A DNA stretch of 44,308 nt, taken from an uncultured Bacilli bacterium. Lineage in GTDB: Bacteria; Bacillota_I; Bacilli_A; RF39; UBA660. Below are positions 1 through 8,165 of this stretch, piece by piece. The translations under genes were made by a program, and so were the position numbers. A model generated the notes under the pieces. It saw only the letters and a program-made list of their open reading frames with translations. It had not been told where the DNA came from and did no database searches. The first letter of the stretch is position 1, and each line of letters begins with the position of its first letter. Location: the NCBI GenBank assembly GCA_910583745.1, contig CAJTZC010000014.1, positions 1-44,308 of the forward strand. Reading direction: 5' to 3'.

Positions 1-157
1 GAGAATCGAGAGTGCCAATGGTATTCAACAAAGTCGATTTTCCCGACCCATTTTCCCCTATTAATAAGACGAACCCCGTGTTGGGTAACTCTATCGATAT
101 ATCATCCAGTGCTTTCTTTTCTCCAAAATGCTTCGATACATGATTGATTTGTATCAT
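1..157 (-). CDS. ABC transporter ATP-binding protein, N-terminal part (gene runs off the window)
   Basis: Read on the minus strand, the first 52 codons begin MIQINHVSKHFGEKKALDDI and reach a Walker A P-loop, GENGSGKST, around residues 38-46. This is the start of a nucleotide-binding subunit of an ABC transporter, which hydrolyses ATP on the inner face of the membrane to drive transport. The ATG at 157 follows a GGAG/AAGGA ribosome site. The signature motif, Walker B and any permease lie beyond the left edge, so substrate and direction cannot be told. The loop and flanking pattern resemble the LolD/MacB-type export ATPases, but that is only an impression. Confidence 0.85.
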   Translation of the reverse strand, partial: MIQINHVSKHFGEKKALDDISIELPNTGFVLLIGENGSGKSTLLNTIGTLDS

Positions 158-243
158 GCTCCACGTCCTTCTATCTACTCTATATACTTATTATATCTTA
201 TTTTTGTCGATTTCACAAGAACTGTTCCCCTATCCTGTTTCAT

Positions 244-287
244 AATAAAAACCCTCTAAAAATCTTTAAAAAGATTTTTAAAAGGTT
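244..287 (-). terminator. Rho-independent terminator after the lepA-HD operon
   Basis: A perfect 10-bp inverted repeat (257-266 with 271-280) is extended by AAACC/GGGTT and followed on the minus strand by a T run. It lies just downstream of the HD-domain gene stop codon. Confidence 0.75.
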
Positions 288-294
288 TCTTTCT

Positions 295-867
295 TTATAC
301 GAGAATATCGTCGTTTTCGTCAAAATCGATGTGCATGAATTTCTTAGAAGAGAGGAAGTCGCACATGTGTACGAACTTTTCTTCGACTGTCTTTGGAAGT
401 GGAAGAATGATTCCTGGAGAGTATTCATTCGTGTTCCACTTACCCATATGACTCGCGTCCATTTTGACGATGCGGTCGACCTGTTCATCCGTCAATTCTA
501 ATTTATCTTTATTCTCTTGCAAATATTTTCCTATCAGCAAAGGATGGTCGAATTTTGTGTACCGACTCTCTTCGAGTCCTTTTTTTAGACCATCGTGTAT
601 GAGTAGAGCGAAGACGATTAAGTCTTTCGTCTCGTCGTCAAACTTGTATATTCCGAAGAGTTCCGTGGCAATGCGGACGGCGACCTTCACGTGTCTTACG
701 AGACCTCCTTCGCCTGTCGCAAATTTGGGATGGTACTTTCCAGTAGAACTCGCTTCTTCTTTAAAGAAATAGTCTGGCAATAGACAAATCATCGTCTCAC
801 AGCTCTTTCTAATCTTTTCGTCTTTTATGTTGTTCAGTTCTGTTTTAAATACTTCTTTCTTTTCCAT
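295..867 (-). CDS. HD-domain protein, putative phosphohydrolase
   Basis: This 190-residue soluble protein has the arrangement of the HD superfamily of metal-dependent phosphohydrolases: a first histidine in GLVRHVKVAV (about residue 59), the doublet in LLIHDGLKKG (H91 D92), and further histidines in FDHPLL and DASHMGKW. HD proteins cleave phosphate esters such as nucleotides, cyclic nucleotides or RNA; the substrate here is not evident. It starts 10 bases after lepA with the ribosome site AGAGG overlapping the lepA stop, so the two are very likely co-transcribed and perhaps translationally coupled. A terminator follows at once. The family call is firm, the function is not. Confidence 0.75.
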   Translation of the reverse strand: MEKKEVFKTELNNIKDEKIRKSCETMICLLPDYFFKEEASSTGKYHPKFATGEGGLVRHVKVAVRIATELFGIYKFDDETKDLIVFALLIHDGLKKGLEESRYTKFDHPLLIGKYLQENKDKLELTDEQVDRIVKMDASHMGKWNTNEYSPGIILPLPKTVEEKFVHMCDFLSSKKFMHIDFDENDDILV

Positions 868-876
868 GTTTTACCT

Positions 877-2673
877 CTATTTATCCGATTTGAGGACGCT
901 TAAGAACGCTTCACTCGGAAGTTCTACGCGGCCGACCATCTTCATTCTCTTCTTTCCTTCTTTTTGTTTTTCTAACAGTTTTCTCTTGCGGGAGATGTCT
1001 CCTCCATAGCATTTGGCGAGGACGTTCTTCTTCATCGCACTAATCGTCTCACGAGCGATAATCTTGGAACCAATCGATGCCTGGATAGGCACTTGGAACA
1101 TCTGTCGTGGGATAATCTCTTTTAAGTTTTCTACGATAGTACGTCCTCTCGTGTAAGCATAATCTTTGTGTACGATGACTGAGAGGGCATCGACCATTTC
1201 GCCGTTCAACAGGATGTCCATTTTGACTAACTCGGATTCTCTGTATCCAGAGAGTTCGTAGTCGAAGGAGGCGTACCCTTTCGTCGAACTTTTTAACTTG
1301 TCGAAGAAATCGTAGACGATTTCTGAGAGTGGCAAGTAATAGTGGATGTTTACCCTCGTCGGATCGATGTACTCTGTATTGTCGAAGATGCCTCTCTTAT
1401 CCTGGCAGAGGTTCATGATGGCACCGATGAAGTCCGTCGGCACGAGGATGTTCGTTCGGATATATGGCTCTTCTATCGTGCGTATTGTCGCCCTGTCTGG
1501 CATCTTGTTCGGGCTGTCGACGTCTATCTCTTCGCCGTTGGTCAAGTTTACTCTGTATATGACACTCGGACTCGTCGCGATGATTTCGATATCGAATTCG
1601 CGGCGTATTCTCTCTTCTATGACGTCCATGTGCAGTAGACCTAGGAAGCCACATCGAAAACCGAATCCGAGTGCATCGGAAGTCTCCGGCTCGATAGAAA
1701 GAGCGGCATCGTTCAGTTTCAGTTTTTCTAAGGCGTCTTTAAGCGCTTCGTATTTGTTAGGCTCTACTGGGAACAGTCCAGAATACACCATCGGTTTCAT
1801 CGCTTTGTAACCAGCGAGCTGTTCTTTGGCCTCGTTTCGTTTGACTGTGATTGTGTCACCGACTTTGACTCCTTCGATGTTTTTAATCGCAGCACTTATC
1901 CAACCGACCTCTCCACTGACCAGTTCGTCTTTTAGGACCATTTTGGGCGTATTGACCCCGATTTCGACGACTTCAAATTCCTCGCCTGTCGCCAAAAATT
2001 TTATCGTATCTTTCATCTTGATGCTTCCATCGACGACTTTTACGGAGACGATGACGCCCCGGTAGGCATCGTACAACGAGTCAAAAATCAGCGCTTTGGT
2101 CGGAGCAGTGTTGTCGACTTTCGGAGGAGCGACTCTCTCGATAATTGCTTCGATGAGCTCTTGCACACCTACCCCGGTTTTTCCACTGCACAAAAGGATG
2201 TCTTCGTCTTTAAATCCGAGAACTGTCTTCAGTTCTTCTTTCACCTTTGGCACATCGGCATTCGGCAGGTCGATTTTATTGATGACAGGAATAATCGTGA
2301 GGTCGTTTTCTAATGCCAAATAGAGATTGGCAAGCGTCTGCGCTTCGACTCCTTGCGCCGCATCGACGACCAAGATGGCTCCCTCACAAGCGGCCAAGCT
2401 TCGGCTCACTTCATAAGAAAAGTCGACGTGTCCTGGCGTATCGATGAGATGTAAAACGTATTCTTCCTCTTTATATCTATACTTTAATTCGACGGCGTTC
2501 AGTTTAATCGTAATACCTCGTTCGCGTTCGATGTCCATGCTGTCGAGCATCTGGCTCTTCAGTTCTCTCTTATCGATGGCACCTGTTATCTCGAGAATTC
2601 TATCCGCGAGGGTACTTTTGCCGTGGTCTATATGAGCGATGATGGAAAAGTTTCTTATGTTCGATTGTTTCAT
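877..2673 (-). CDS. lepA: Elongation factor 4 (LepA), ribosome-associated GTPase
   Basis: LepA is a translational GTPase that binds the 70S ribosome and is linked to back-translocation, stress adaptation and ribosome biogenesis. The 598-residue length matches the usual about 600. G-domain motifs are intact: AHIDHGKST (G1), DTPGHVDFSYEV (G3) and NKIDLP (G4). The C-terminal region carries the LepA-specific basic tail, with GGDISRKRKLLEKQKEGKKR near the end. I chose the ATG at 2673 because AGGTG sits 6 bases upstream; an in-frame GTG at 2682 would overlap that ribosome site. It is the first gene of a two-gene operon with the HD-domain protein. Confidence 0.97.
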   Translation of the reverse strand: MKQSNIRNFSIIAHIDHGKSTLADRILEITGAIDKRELKSQMLDSMDIERERGITIKLNAVELKYRYKEEEYVLHLIDTPGHVDFSYEVSRSLAACEGAILVVDAAQGVEAQTLANLYLALENDLTIIPVINKIDLPNADVPKVKEELKTVLGFKDEDILLCSGKTGVGVQELIEAIIERVAPPKVDNTAPTKALIFDSLYDAYRGVIVSVKVVDGSIKMKDTIKFLATGEEFEVVEIGVNTPKMVLKDELVSGEVGWISAAIKNIEGVKVGDTITVKRNEAKEQLAGYKAMKPMVYSGLFPVEPNKYEALKDALEKLKLNDAALSIEPETSDALGFGFRCGFLGLLHMDVIEERIRREFDIEIIATSPSVIYRVNLTNGEEIDVDSPNKMPDRATIRTIEEPYIRTNILVPTDFIGAIMNLCQDKRGIFDNTEYIDPTRVNIHYYLPLSEIVYDFFDKLKSSTKGYASFDYELSGYRESELVKMDILLNGEMVDALSVIVHKDYAYTRGRTIVENLKEIIPRQMFQVPIQASIGSKIIARETISAMKKNVLAKCYGGDISRKRKLLEKQKEGKKRMKMVGRVELPSEAFLSVLKSDK

Positions 2674-2691
2674 AAAATTCACCTAGTCGGT

Positions 2692-2720
2692 ATTATACTA
2701 TTTTCTTCGCATTTTTACAA
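2692..2720 (-). promoter_or_regulatory. Sigma-A-type promoter for lepA
   Basis: On the minus strand TTGTAA (2715-2720) and TATAAT (2692-2697) are separated by 17 bases, and the start codon lies about 20 bases beyond the -10 box. Confidence 0.7.
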
Positions 2721-2741
2721 ACTTTTTGCGTCCTGTTCCAT

Positions 2742-3569
2742 TTATAAAGGTGTAACCTCTCGCATGAATTCTTCGAAGCATTTTGTATAAAATGCATTGA
2801 AAAGTTCTCTATTTGTGACATCGAAGTCTTTCTTTTGGGTTTCAAAATAATCGATGAATCTGCACGGATAGTCCTTTGCATCTCTCGTGAGAAGCAAAAT
2901 GAGCGTACTCCAAATCAAGTGCCTCTTATAGTACTCTGTATTTTTGTAGTATTCGACGAGTTCTTCGAAATGGTCTTCGACGGGAAGCTCTCTTTTTTCT
3001 AAAGTGATTCCTTCTCCTATCTCGAGAAGAGCATATTTAAAAGAAGGCGTATCGCTCGCCTGGGAAAGACTTCCCGGGTTGATGAATCGGCGTCCTCGAT
3101 AGGTCGTGTCGTCGAATCTGTGTGTGTGACCATATAGACAGAGGTCGAAGTCGAATGTCTCTATCATTTTATCGTAGAATTCTTCCATCGTCAGAGCATA
3201 ATTCGTCGCTTCGCCGTGGATGAGCAATGTCTTGACCCCTTTTAAATCGAGCATTTCATACTCTTTCAACGATTTTATATAATCGATGTCATCGCTTGAG
3301 AGGGAGTCGTATGTGTCAGCAATCGTGTCGTAGTTTACGAATCCTCTTCGCGTCTCGTCAAAATTTAATATATAGTTTTCTCTGTTGCCTCGAATGATGT
3401 GTCCTCCTAGGCTTTTGATTTTATTTAGCACTTCTTTGCTCGCTTGGCCGTCGGTGATGTAATCACCTAAAAAGATGAACTCGTCGAAATCTTCTTTTTC
3501 TAATTCTTTTAGTACTTTATCGAGTATCATACTATTCGAATGAATATCTGAAATTAAAACATATCTCAT
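2742..3569 (-). CDS. Calcineurin-like metallophosphoesterase
   Basis: This 275-residue cytosolic protein has the complete set of binuclear metallophosphoesterase motifs: DIHSN at the N-terminus, GDYITDG, GNRENY, HGEATN and GHTHR. These residues hold two divalent metals and cleave phosphodiester or phosphomonoester bonds. The compact N-terminal domain resembles the YfcE/MJ0936 group, but there is an extra C-terminal helical region of about 75 residues from around residue 200 that the small YfcE enzymes lack. Substrate unknown. The ATG at 3569 follows AAGGAG. It is a single gene with its own promoter, between lepA and the spoIIP pair. Confidence 0.85.
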   Translation of the reverse strand: MRYVLISDIHSNSMILDKVLKELEKEDFDEFIFLGDYITDGQASKEVLNKIKSLGGHIIRGNRENYILNFDETRRGFVNYDTIADTYDSLSSDDIDYIKSLKEYEMLDLKGVKTLLIHGEATNYALTMEEFYDKMIETFDFDLCLYGHTHRFDDTTYRGRRFINPGSLSQASDTPSFKYALLEIGEGITLEKRELPVEDHFEELVEYYKNTEYYKRHLIWSTLILLLTRDAKDYPCRFIDYFETQKKDFDVTNRELFNAFYTKCFEEFMREVTPL

Positions 3570-3589
3570 ATTTTGACTCCTTTTTTAAC

Positions 3590-3618
3590 ATTTTATCAAT
3601 TTAAAAAGCTGTTGTAAA
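3590..3618 (-). promoter_or_regulatory. Promoter for the metallophosphoesterase gene
   Basis: Minus-strand TTTACA (3613-3618) and TAAAAT (3590-3595) are spaced by 17 bases and lie just upstream of the AAGGAG ribosome site. Confidence 0.6.
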
Positions 3619-3693
3619 TATCATTTTTTTTATGACAAGAGCTATACGTTTCTCAACGGAATAGAAAACTCTATCGAATCGATAAAGTTTCTA

Positions 3694-4023
3694 TTAAGAC
3701 AGAAGTTTTCCGAAGAAATCTAGGATATAACCGATTCCTTTATTTAAAAAACTGTCTACATTTTTGCTGAACGTATAGCCTATCTTCGAAGCTCCGTTCG
3801 CATAGTTTTTAGTCTGTCCGTCTAGGTAATTCTTGATGTCGACTTCGACTCCGTTGGCGATGTCCTCTTCGAATTTGGCAATTTGGTCTTCCGTGAATTC
3901 CACTTTTCTTCTGCGGCTTCCATCGTAATATCCCGAAATATTGAGAGCGTAGAGTGATATGTAGGCGATGAATAGGAGTATCATCGTTATTTTGAACCAG
4001 TTCGTCTTCTTTTTAGCATCCAT
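3694..4023 (-). CDS. Small single-pass membrane protein, partner of SpoIIP gene
   Basis: I do not recognise this 109-residue protein. It has a short basic N-terminus (MDAKKKTNWFK), one hydrophobic segment at about residues 10-28, then a basic patch SRRRK followed by an acidic, probably helical extracytoplasmic region and an amphipathic C-terminus (GIGYILDFFGKLLS). The predicted topology is N-in with most of the chain outside. It begins 3 bases after the spoIIP stop codon on the same strand, so the two are almost certainly one transcript. A role in cell-wall hydrolysis or engulfment with SpoIIP is suggested only by position. Confidence 0.6.
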   Translation of the reverse strand: MDAKKKTNWFKITMILLFIAYISLYALNISGYYDGSRRRKVEFTEDQIAKFEEDIANGVEVDIKNYLDGQTKNYANGASKIGYTFSKNVDSFLNKGIGYILDFFGKLLS

Positions 4024-4026
4024 AAT

Positions 4027-4953
4027 TTACTCCTCCCCTATGATTTCGAACAAGCATTTCGCGATGAGTTCGAGCGTGTTGTTCACTTCTTCTATCGTAT
4101 TTTCTACGCCACCGACTTCGAGAAGAAGCGCGGTGTCCCCGACATCTTGGTTGTAGATGCCTTTCACAGTGGAACTCCCCGTGCGTTCTAGAATGCCTCT
4201 AGAGAGTTTGGTGCCAAGTTTTTCGTGTATCTTCTGGGCAAGGGCCATATTGTCTTCCGAACATTCGTATCCCACCCCGACGACGAACATCACACGAGCA
4301 TACGATTTGCCATCGATGGATGTCGCGCCTACGTTTCTACCGACACTGTCTCTGTGCAAGTCAATCGTGTATTTTATGGTCGGGAATGTGCGGAGTCGTT
4401 CTTCCATGTAATATCGGCTGGCTTTGTAACTCGAGTTGTAACTGAGTCCATTGGCTTTGAGGTATTCTCCCATGCTCGCCGTCTCTACATACGACGGGAT
4501 GCCTAGGTCTCTCAAGTGCTCACTCAAAATATAAGAGCCGATTCTCGTAGTATACTTTATGTTGTAACTTTCCAAAAGAGAACTGTCATAGCTTTCTGTG
4601 TCGTGCGTATTGTAGATGTATATGAGCGGTTGGTCACTGTTCTCGTGTTTTGTTACGAGCTCGAGAGCTGGGAAAGAATCGTCTTCTTCGATTTCGACGT
4701 CGATGACGTGGTTCAAGCTGAGCCGAAACATCTCTTTCGGGTCTAACAAATCCAAACTGAGAAAAGCATTTTGGTTGGTCGCATCTGTAAAGAGATTTTT
4801 GCCTATATCGATGTTGGCCAACCATTTTTCGAGTGTGGATTTCAAAAGCAGATTAAACGTCACGACACACGAAATAAACAGTACAAACAGTATCGACAGC
4901 ATTTTCAAAATCAGAACCTTTCCTTTTTTCTTTGTAACAAATCTTTTTTTCAT
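4027..4953 (-). CDS. spoIIP: SpoIIP-like peptidoglycan hydrolase
   Basis: SpoIIP is a membrane-anchored amidase/endopeptidase that, with SpoIID and SpoIIM, degrades septal peptidoglycan during engulfment in sporulating Bacillota. This 308-residue protein has an N-terminal anchor (hydrophobic residues about 15-38), a 50-residue linker, and a C-terminal domain with the family motifs YIYNTHDTESY (about 112-122), TIDLHRDSVGRN, and LLLEVGGVENT near the end, supplying the zinc-binding histidines and glutamate. It is somewhat shorter than the B. subtilis protein (about 400). Start taken at the ATG at 4953, 5 bases after AAGGTG; an in-frame TTG lies directly before it. No other sporulation gene is visible in the window. 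Confidence 0.88.
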   Translation of the reverse strand: MKKRFVTKKKGKVLILKMLSILFVLFISCVVTFNLLLKSTLEKWLANIDIGKNLFTDATNQNAFLSLDLLDPKEMFRLSLNHVIDVEIEEDDSFPALELVTKHENSDQPLIYIYNTHDTESYDSSLLESYNIKYTTRIGSYILSEHLRDLGIPSYVETASMGEYLKANGLSYNSSYKASRYYMEERLRTFPTIKYTIDLHRDSVGRNVGATSIDGKSYARVMFVVGVGYECSEDNMALAQKIHEKLGTKLSRGILERTGSSTVKGIYNQDVGDTALLLEVGGVENTIEEVNNTLELIAKCLFEIIGEE

Positions 4954-5009
4954 CAAATCACCTTGACCTAATAATAATATATTGAGAGCACAAAATATGT
5001 AGAATTTAG

Positions 5010-5038
5010 TTGCAAACTGTTATTTTATTTGATAAAAT
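5010..5038 (+). promoter_or_regulatory. Promoter for rpsT
   Basis: TTGCAA (5010-5015) and TAAAAT (5033-5038) are separated by 17 bases; the ribosome site GAGGTG follows at 5058-5063. Confidence 0.7.
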
Positions 5039-5068
5039 ACAAATGTATGTGAGAAACGAGGTGAAATT

Positions 5069-5338
5069 ATGCCAATTATCAAAAGTTCAAAGAAGTCAGT
5101 TAAGACAGATAAAGCTCAAACTGTCGCTAATAACGTTTACACAAGAACTGTAAAGAATGCTATTAAAAACACTGAAAAAGCTATCGCAAGTAACGATGTA
5201 GAAGCTGCTCAATCTAATTATAAAAAAACAGTACAAGCTATCGACAAAGCTTGCAGTAAAGGATTAATCAAGAAAAACACTTGTGCTCGTCAAAAATCGA
5301 GATTAAATAGTAAAGTTAAAGAAATGGCTAATAAGTAG
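5069..5338 (+). CDS. rpsT: 30S ribosomal protein S20
   Basis: S20 is a primary 16S rRNA-binding protein of the small subunit. The 89-residue, lysine-rich, alpha-helical chain begins MPIIKSSKKSVKTDKA and contains the typical NVYTRTVKNAIKNTEKAI and a late RQKSRLNSKVKEM segment. Length is normal for the family. It is a single gene, with its own promoter and GAGGTG ribosome site, divergent from spoIIP. Its codon use (AAA, GCT, AAC preferred) is that of a highly expressed gene. Confidence 0.96.
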   Translation: MPIIKSSKKSVKTDKAQTVANNVYTRTVKNAIKNTEKAIASNDVEAAQSNYKKTVQAIDKACSKGLIKKNTCARQKSRLNSKVKEMANK

Positions 5339-5395
5339 TCATTTTTATTTTACACCGTTACGAATTCTTTTGTAGTAAATCCCCTTGTATTCTGT

Positions 5396-5401
5396 TATAA
5401 T
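5396..5401 (+). promoter_or_regulatory. Extended -10 promoter for the transglutaminase-like gene
   Basis: TATAAT is preceded by TGT, giving an extended -10 element; no good -35 box is seen at the usual distance. The start codon lies 18 bases further on after AGGTG. Confidence 0.45.
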
Positions 5402-5419
5402 CTTTCTAGGTGATAAGAT

Positions 5420-6316
5420 ATGAAACAGTGGTTGATACCGAGTTTACTGTTGGTTCTATTGGGAGTTTTGGTATGGAAGTTGGACGATATTACCGATTTG
5501 ACGACGAGTGTCATCGATTCGAAGCCGAAGGTGGTTATCGATAAACCGAATGCTTATGCTCACGACGACAGTTTTTTGTACATTCAGAAATCGAAGGATT
5601 TTGTGCCATACAGTCGTCAAGATTTGATCAATATTTTTTATTCTATCTTCGACCATGGCTATGAGACGTTTACTTTTTATTGTCCCAGTGAATATACCAA
5701 TTGTCTTAAGGATATCGAGGACATTACAAGCAACCAGACATTGATTACTGACATCGGAAACTATGTCAATCCTTTTAACAATTTTACGAGTATCAAGGTG
5801 ATAACGGATTCGCTTGGCGAGGTCGACGTCGTCGTCACGAAGACGTATTCAGAGGAGATGCAAAAAGCAGTCAACGACGAATTGGACAAGATATTTGCTT
5901 CTTTGTTTACAGAGGAAATGGACATCAACGATAAAATATTAAAGATACACGATTATGTCATCGACAAAGCTTACTATGATATGGAAGACCATCCTAATTC
6001 AGGAAATGCCTACGGCGCTCTCATCGAAGGACGAGCGAAATGTGCGGGTTATGCCGATGCGATGGCTCTCGCACTATCTCGATTGGGTGTCGTAAATTAT
6101 AAAGTGGCAAGTGAGAAACACGTTTGGAATGCCGTCTATTTGGATGGAAAATGGGAGCACATCGATTTAACTTGGGATGACCCAGTCGTTCAAGAGGGAG
6201 CGACCATTACGGATTCGATTCGGCATAAGTTCTTTAGAATCGACACAGATACCCTACTTTCTTATGATACGCTTGAACACAATTTCGATATGAATGTGTA
6301 CATCGAATTGCGATAA
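5420..6316 (+). CDS. Secreted or membrane-anchored transglutaminase-like protein
   Basis: This 298-residue protein has an N-terminal hydrophobic segment (residues about 4-20, a signal anchor) and a C-terminal transglutaminase-like fold. The papain-type triad is visible: C208 in EGRAKCAGYADAM, H234 in SEKHVWNAVYLDG and D249 in WEHIDLTWDDP. In bacteria such domains are mostly cysteine proteases or amide-transferring enzymes acting at the cell surface rather than true transglutaminases. The middle region (about 40-180) has no family I can name. The gene stands alone between rpsT and a convergent surface-protein gene, with a shared terminator. Confidence 0.8.
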   Translation: MKQWLIPSLLLVLLGVLVWKLDDITDLTTSVIDSKPKVVIDKPNAYAHDDSFLYIQKSKDFVPYSRQDLINIFYSIFDHGYETFTFYCPSEYTNCLKDIEDITSNQTLITDIGNYVNPFNNFTSIKVITDSLGEVDVVVTKTYSEEMQKAVNDELDKIFASLFTEEMDINDKILKIHDYVIDKAYYDMEDHPNSGNAYGALIEGRAKCAGYADAMALALSRLGVVNYKVASEKHVWNAVYLDGKWEHIDLTWDDPVVQEGATITDSIRHKFFRIDTDTLLSYDTLEHNFDMNVYIELR

Positions 6317-6351
6317 AAAAGAACCACTTGGTTTACAGGTGATTCTTTTTT
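6315..6351. terminator. Bidirectional terminator between convergent genes
   Basis: AAAAAAGAAcCAC pairs with GTGaTTCTTTTTT around a short loop. A-rich and T-rich sides make it work for both the plus-strand transglutaminase gene and the minus-strand P1 gene. Confidence 0.7.
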
Positions 6352-6380
6352 GATGTCATTTATTCCCTTTTTCGCATGAT

Positions 6381-7970
6381 TTATTCTGGTAAAAAATACG
6401 GATTGTTGATTGTTCCATCGCCCTGGAGTTTTTCTAGGTATTCCGCTTTGAGGTTGATGACGGGTGCTACAGGTAGCTTAAAAGCATTAGCGTAGTGACC
6501 ACCACCTATACTTCCACCTGAATAAAAAGATATGCGAGCACCTGATAAACCCACATCACGTGGTGAAAAGGTCCAATATTTATCGCTTTTATATAAGTAA
6601 AGTTCATAATTTCTTTGATTCTTTCCAGCACCAGCAGTCATTATCTCATCTAGCGTAATTAAGCCTACTGGATACGTTAATGCACCATTTCCTCCATTTA
6701 TCTCTTTCACTGTGAATTTATCATTTTCTTGGGGACATGTGAATTGTGGATTGATTTGACCCGTCAAAGTATTCCACACTTTTACTCTCACAGTAACTCC
6801 AAAAGCAGTTATGTTTCTTCCAAAGCCTAGGCCTGTATCATCTGTCAATCCTGTTTCGCTCTTTCCTGGTGTACTTCTGTCATTACAGAAGATACTATCT
6901 GCTACATAATTTCCGTATCCTGTATCGACTATATTTGTCTTGTACCATTCGTCTACTCTTGTTTTTATTTCTGAGTCTGTTTCATTTCTTTGGGCTTCTT
7001 CTCTGCTTGTGCTACTTTCACCCTGATTTCCGCCAAACATCCAGCCTACGTATTTTGCATCCTGGTATTCTTCATTCCATATTTGGTCTGATAAAGCAAA
7101 ACCTCTTGTGTACGTTTTGGTTCCAGCAGACCCTGCTCCGTCGTATTGCATTCGCACTGTTCCGTCACCATTAAACCGGATGATTCTCCACCACATATCT
7201 TGGCCACTTGCGTCTTGTCCAAATTTTATATAGTTATTCGGAGCTGCTCCTCTATAGTAATAACTCGTACCATAATCGTCCTCCATACTGAATAGTCCAT
7301 CTGCTGTTTCATCTGTTGTCGCAGGCTTATCAAATGTTGTCGGATTGTTTGGATTTATTTTTATATTTAAAGTAGCTAGTGAGTCTTCGGCACTCCATTT
7401 TTTTGTTCCTTGGTCTAAGGTAAATTTTGTTATAAATTTTGCATTTATATCTGGTGTTTGGTCTATATCTGGTAAATCTTCGAAGGTGATTTTTACTCTG
7501 TATGTATAAGTGTGCCCTGCTGGAATAAGCAGATGGTCTGCCAAGAGCTGTGTTGACGCGGTCTCACTTCTTGGAACATTTACATTTTCTGTCTCAATTA
7601 TCTTCCAATCTGCACCTGTGTCATCACTTTTCTCTTCTAATGTATAAGTCAAAGATTCTGTTAAGTATGTATTTATCAAATTATCCCAACTTATCTTTGC
7701 ATACGTATCTCGGGTCCCTGTATTCTCGATGACTAATTCTTTTTCGATTGTGTCTCCAAAGTTCCAAGTCCCTTCTATATTCTCTACCGTTTCATCATTA
7801 TCTCTAAAAGTTAATGCTAAATCTCCACTTCTTATAGTGATTTTCTCCTGTTCATTCGTTCCGACTTGTGAGACAAAATATGCATAAGTCAAAGAAGTCG
7901 CCAAAGCGACAATTGACACACATAATACGATTAATGAGATTACCTTTTCCTTATTATTTTTTTCAGTCAT
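6381..7970 (-). CDS. Surface protein P1: TasA-like N-domain fused to conserved body with variable tip
   Basis: A 529-residue exported protein of a family present four times here. Residues about 10-32 form a hydrophobic export segment ending ATSLTYAYF, the style of SipW-dependent TasA/camelysin signal peptides. Residues about 40-180 are a TasA/camelysin-like beta domain (SGDLALTFRDND, ELVIENTGTRDTYAKISWD). The family body follows: TDETADGLFSMEDDYGTSYY, MWWRIIRFNGDGTVRMQYDG, DAKYVGWMFGG, IFCNDRS, CPQENDKFTV, TYPVGLIT. After YWTFSP comes a divergent stretch of about 30 residues, closed by the conserved APVINLKAEYLEKLQGDGT. No LPXTG anchor. Function unknown; the fold of the last part may be lectin- or SUMF-like, which is inference. 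Start ATG follows AGGTAGG. Confidence 0.8.
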   Translation of the reverse strand: MTEKNNKEKVISLIVLCVSIVALATSLTYAYFVSQVGTNEQEKITIRSGDLALTFRDNDETVENIEGTWNFGDTIEKELVIENTGTRDTYAKISWDNLINTYLTESLTYTLEEKSDDTGADWKIIETENVNVPRSETASTQLLADHLLIPAGHTYTYRVKITFEDLPDIDQTPDINAKFITKFTLDQGTKKWSAEDSLATLNIKINPNNPTTFDKPATTDETADGLFSMEDDYGTSYYYRGAAPNNYIKFGQDASGQDMWWRIIRFNGDGTVRMQYDGAGSAGTKTYTRGFALSDQIWNEEYQDAKYVGWMFGGNQGESSTSREEAQRNETDSEIKTRVDEWYKTNIVDTGYGNYVADSIFCNDRSTPGKSETGLTDDTGLGFGRNITAFGVTVRVKVWNTLTGQINPQFTCPQENDKFTVKEINGGNGALTYPVGLITLDEIMTAGAGKNQRNYELYLYKSDKYWTFSPRDVGLSGARISFYSGGSIGGGHYANAFKLPVAPVINLKAEYLEKLQGDGTINNPYFLPE

Positions 7971-8078
7971 ATTTTGTACCTACCTTTAAAACTCATTTTA
8001 ACATAAGTGTTTTGAAAAACTTGTCGATTTGGAATAATTTCATTTTCACTTATTTTGTGAGTGTTATTCTATGATACA

Positions 8079-8107
8079 AGTATATAATTATTCGACTATA
8101 AAAGCAA
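8079..8107 (-). promoter_or_regulatory. Promoter of P1, shared with P2
   Basis: Minus-strand TTGCTT (8102-8107) and TATACT (8079-8084) are 17 bases apart. The block from the -35 box to about 15 bases below the -10 box is almost identical to that upstream of P2 (18728-18755). Confidence 0.6.
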
Positions 8108-8120
8108 GCACTTCGCTTGC
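8104..8120. promoter_or_regulatory. Inverted repeat overlapping the P1 -35 box, possible operator
   Basis: GCAAGC-ACTTC-GCTTGC is a perfect 6-bp inverted repeat with a 5-base centre overlapping the -35 element. The P2 copy keeps pairing of the outermost pair through a double change, G-C to A-T. Confidence 0.5.
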
Positions 8121-8165
8121 ATGTGTAAGTGATTGTACATTTTTTAAATTCATAATCCACTTTTT

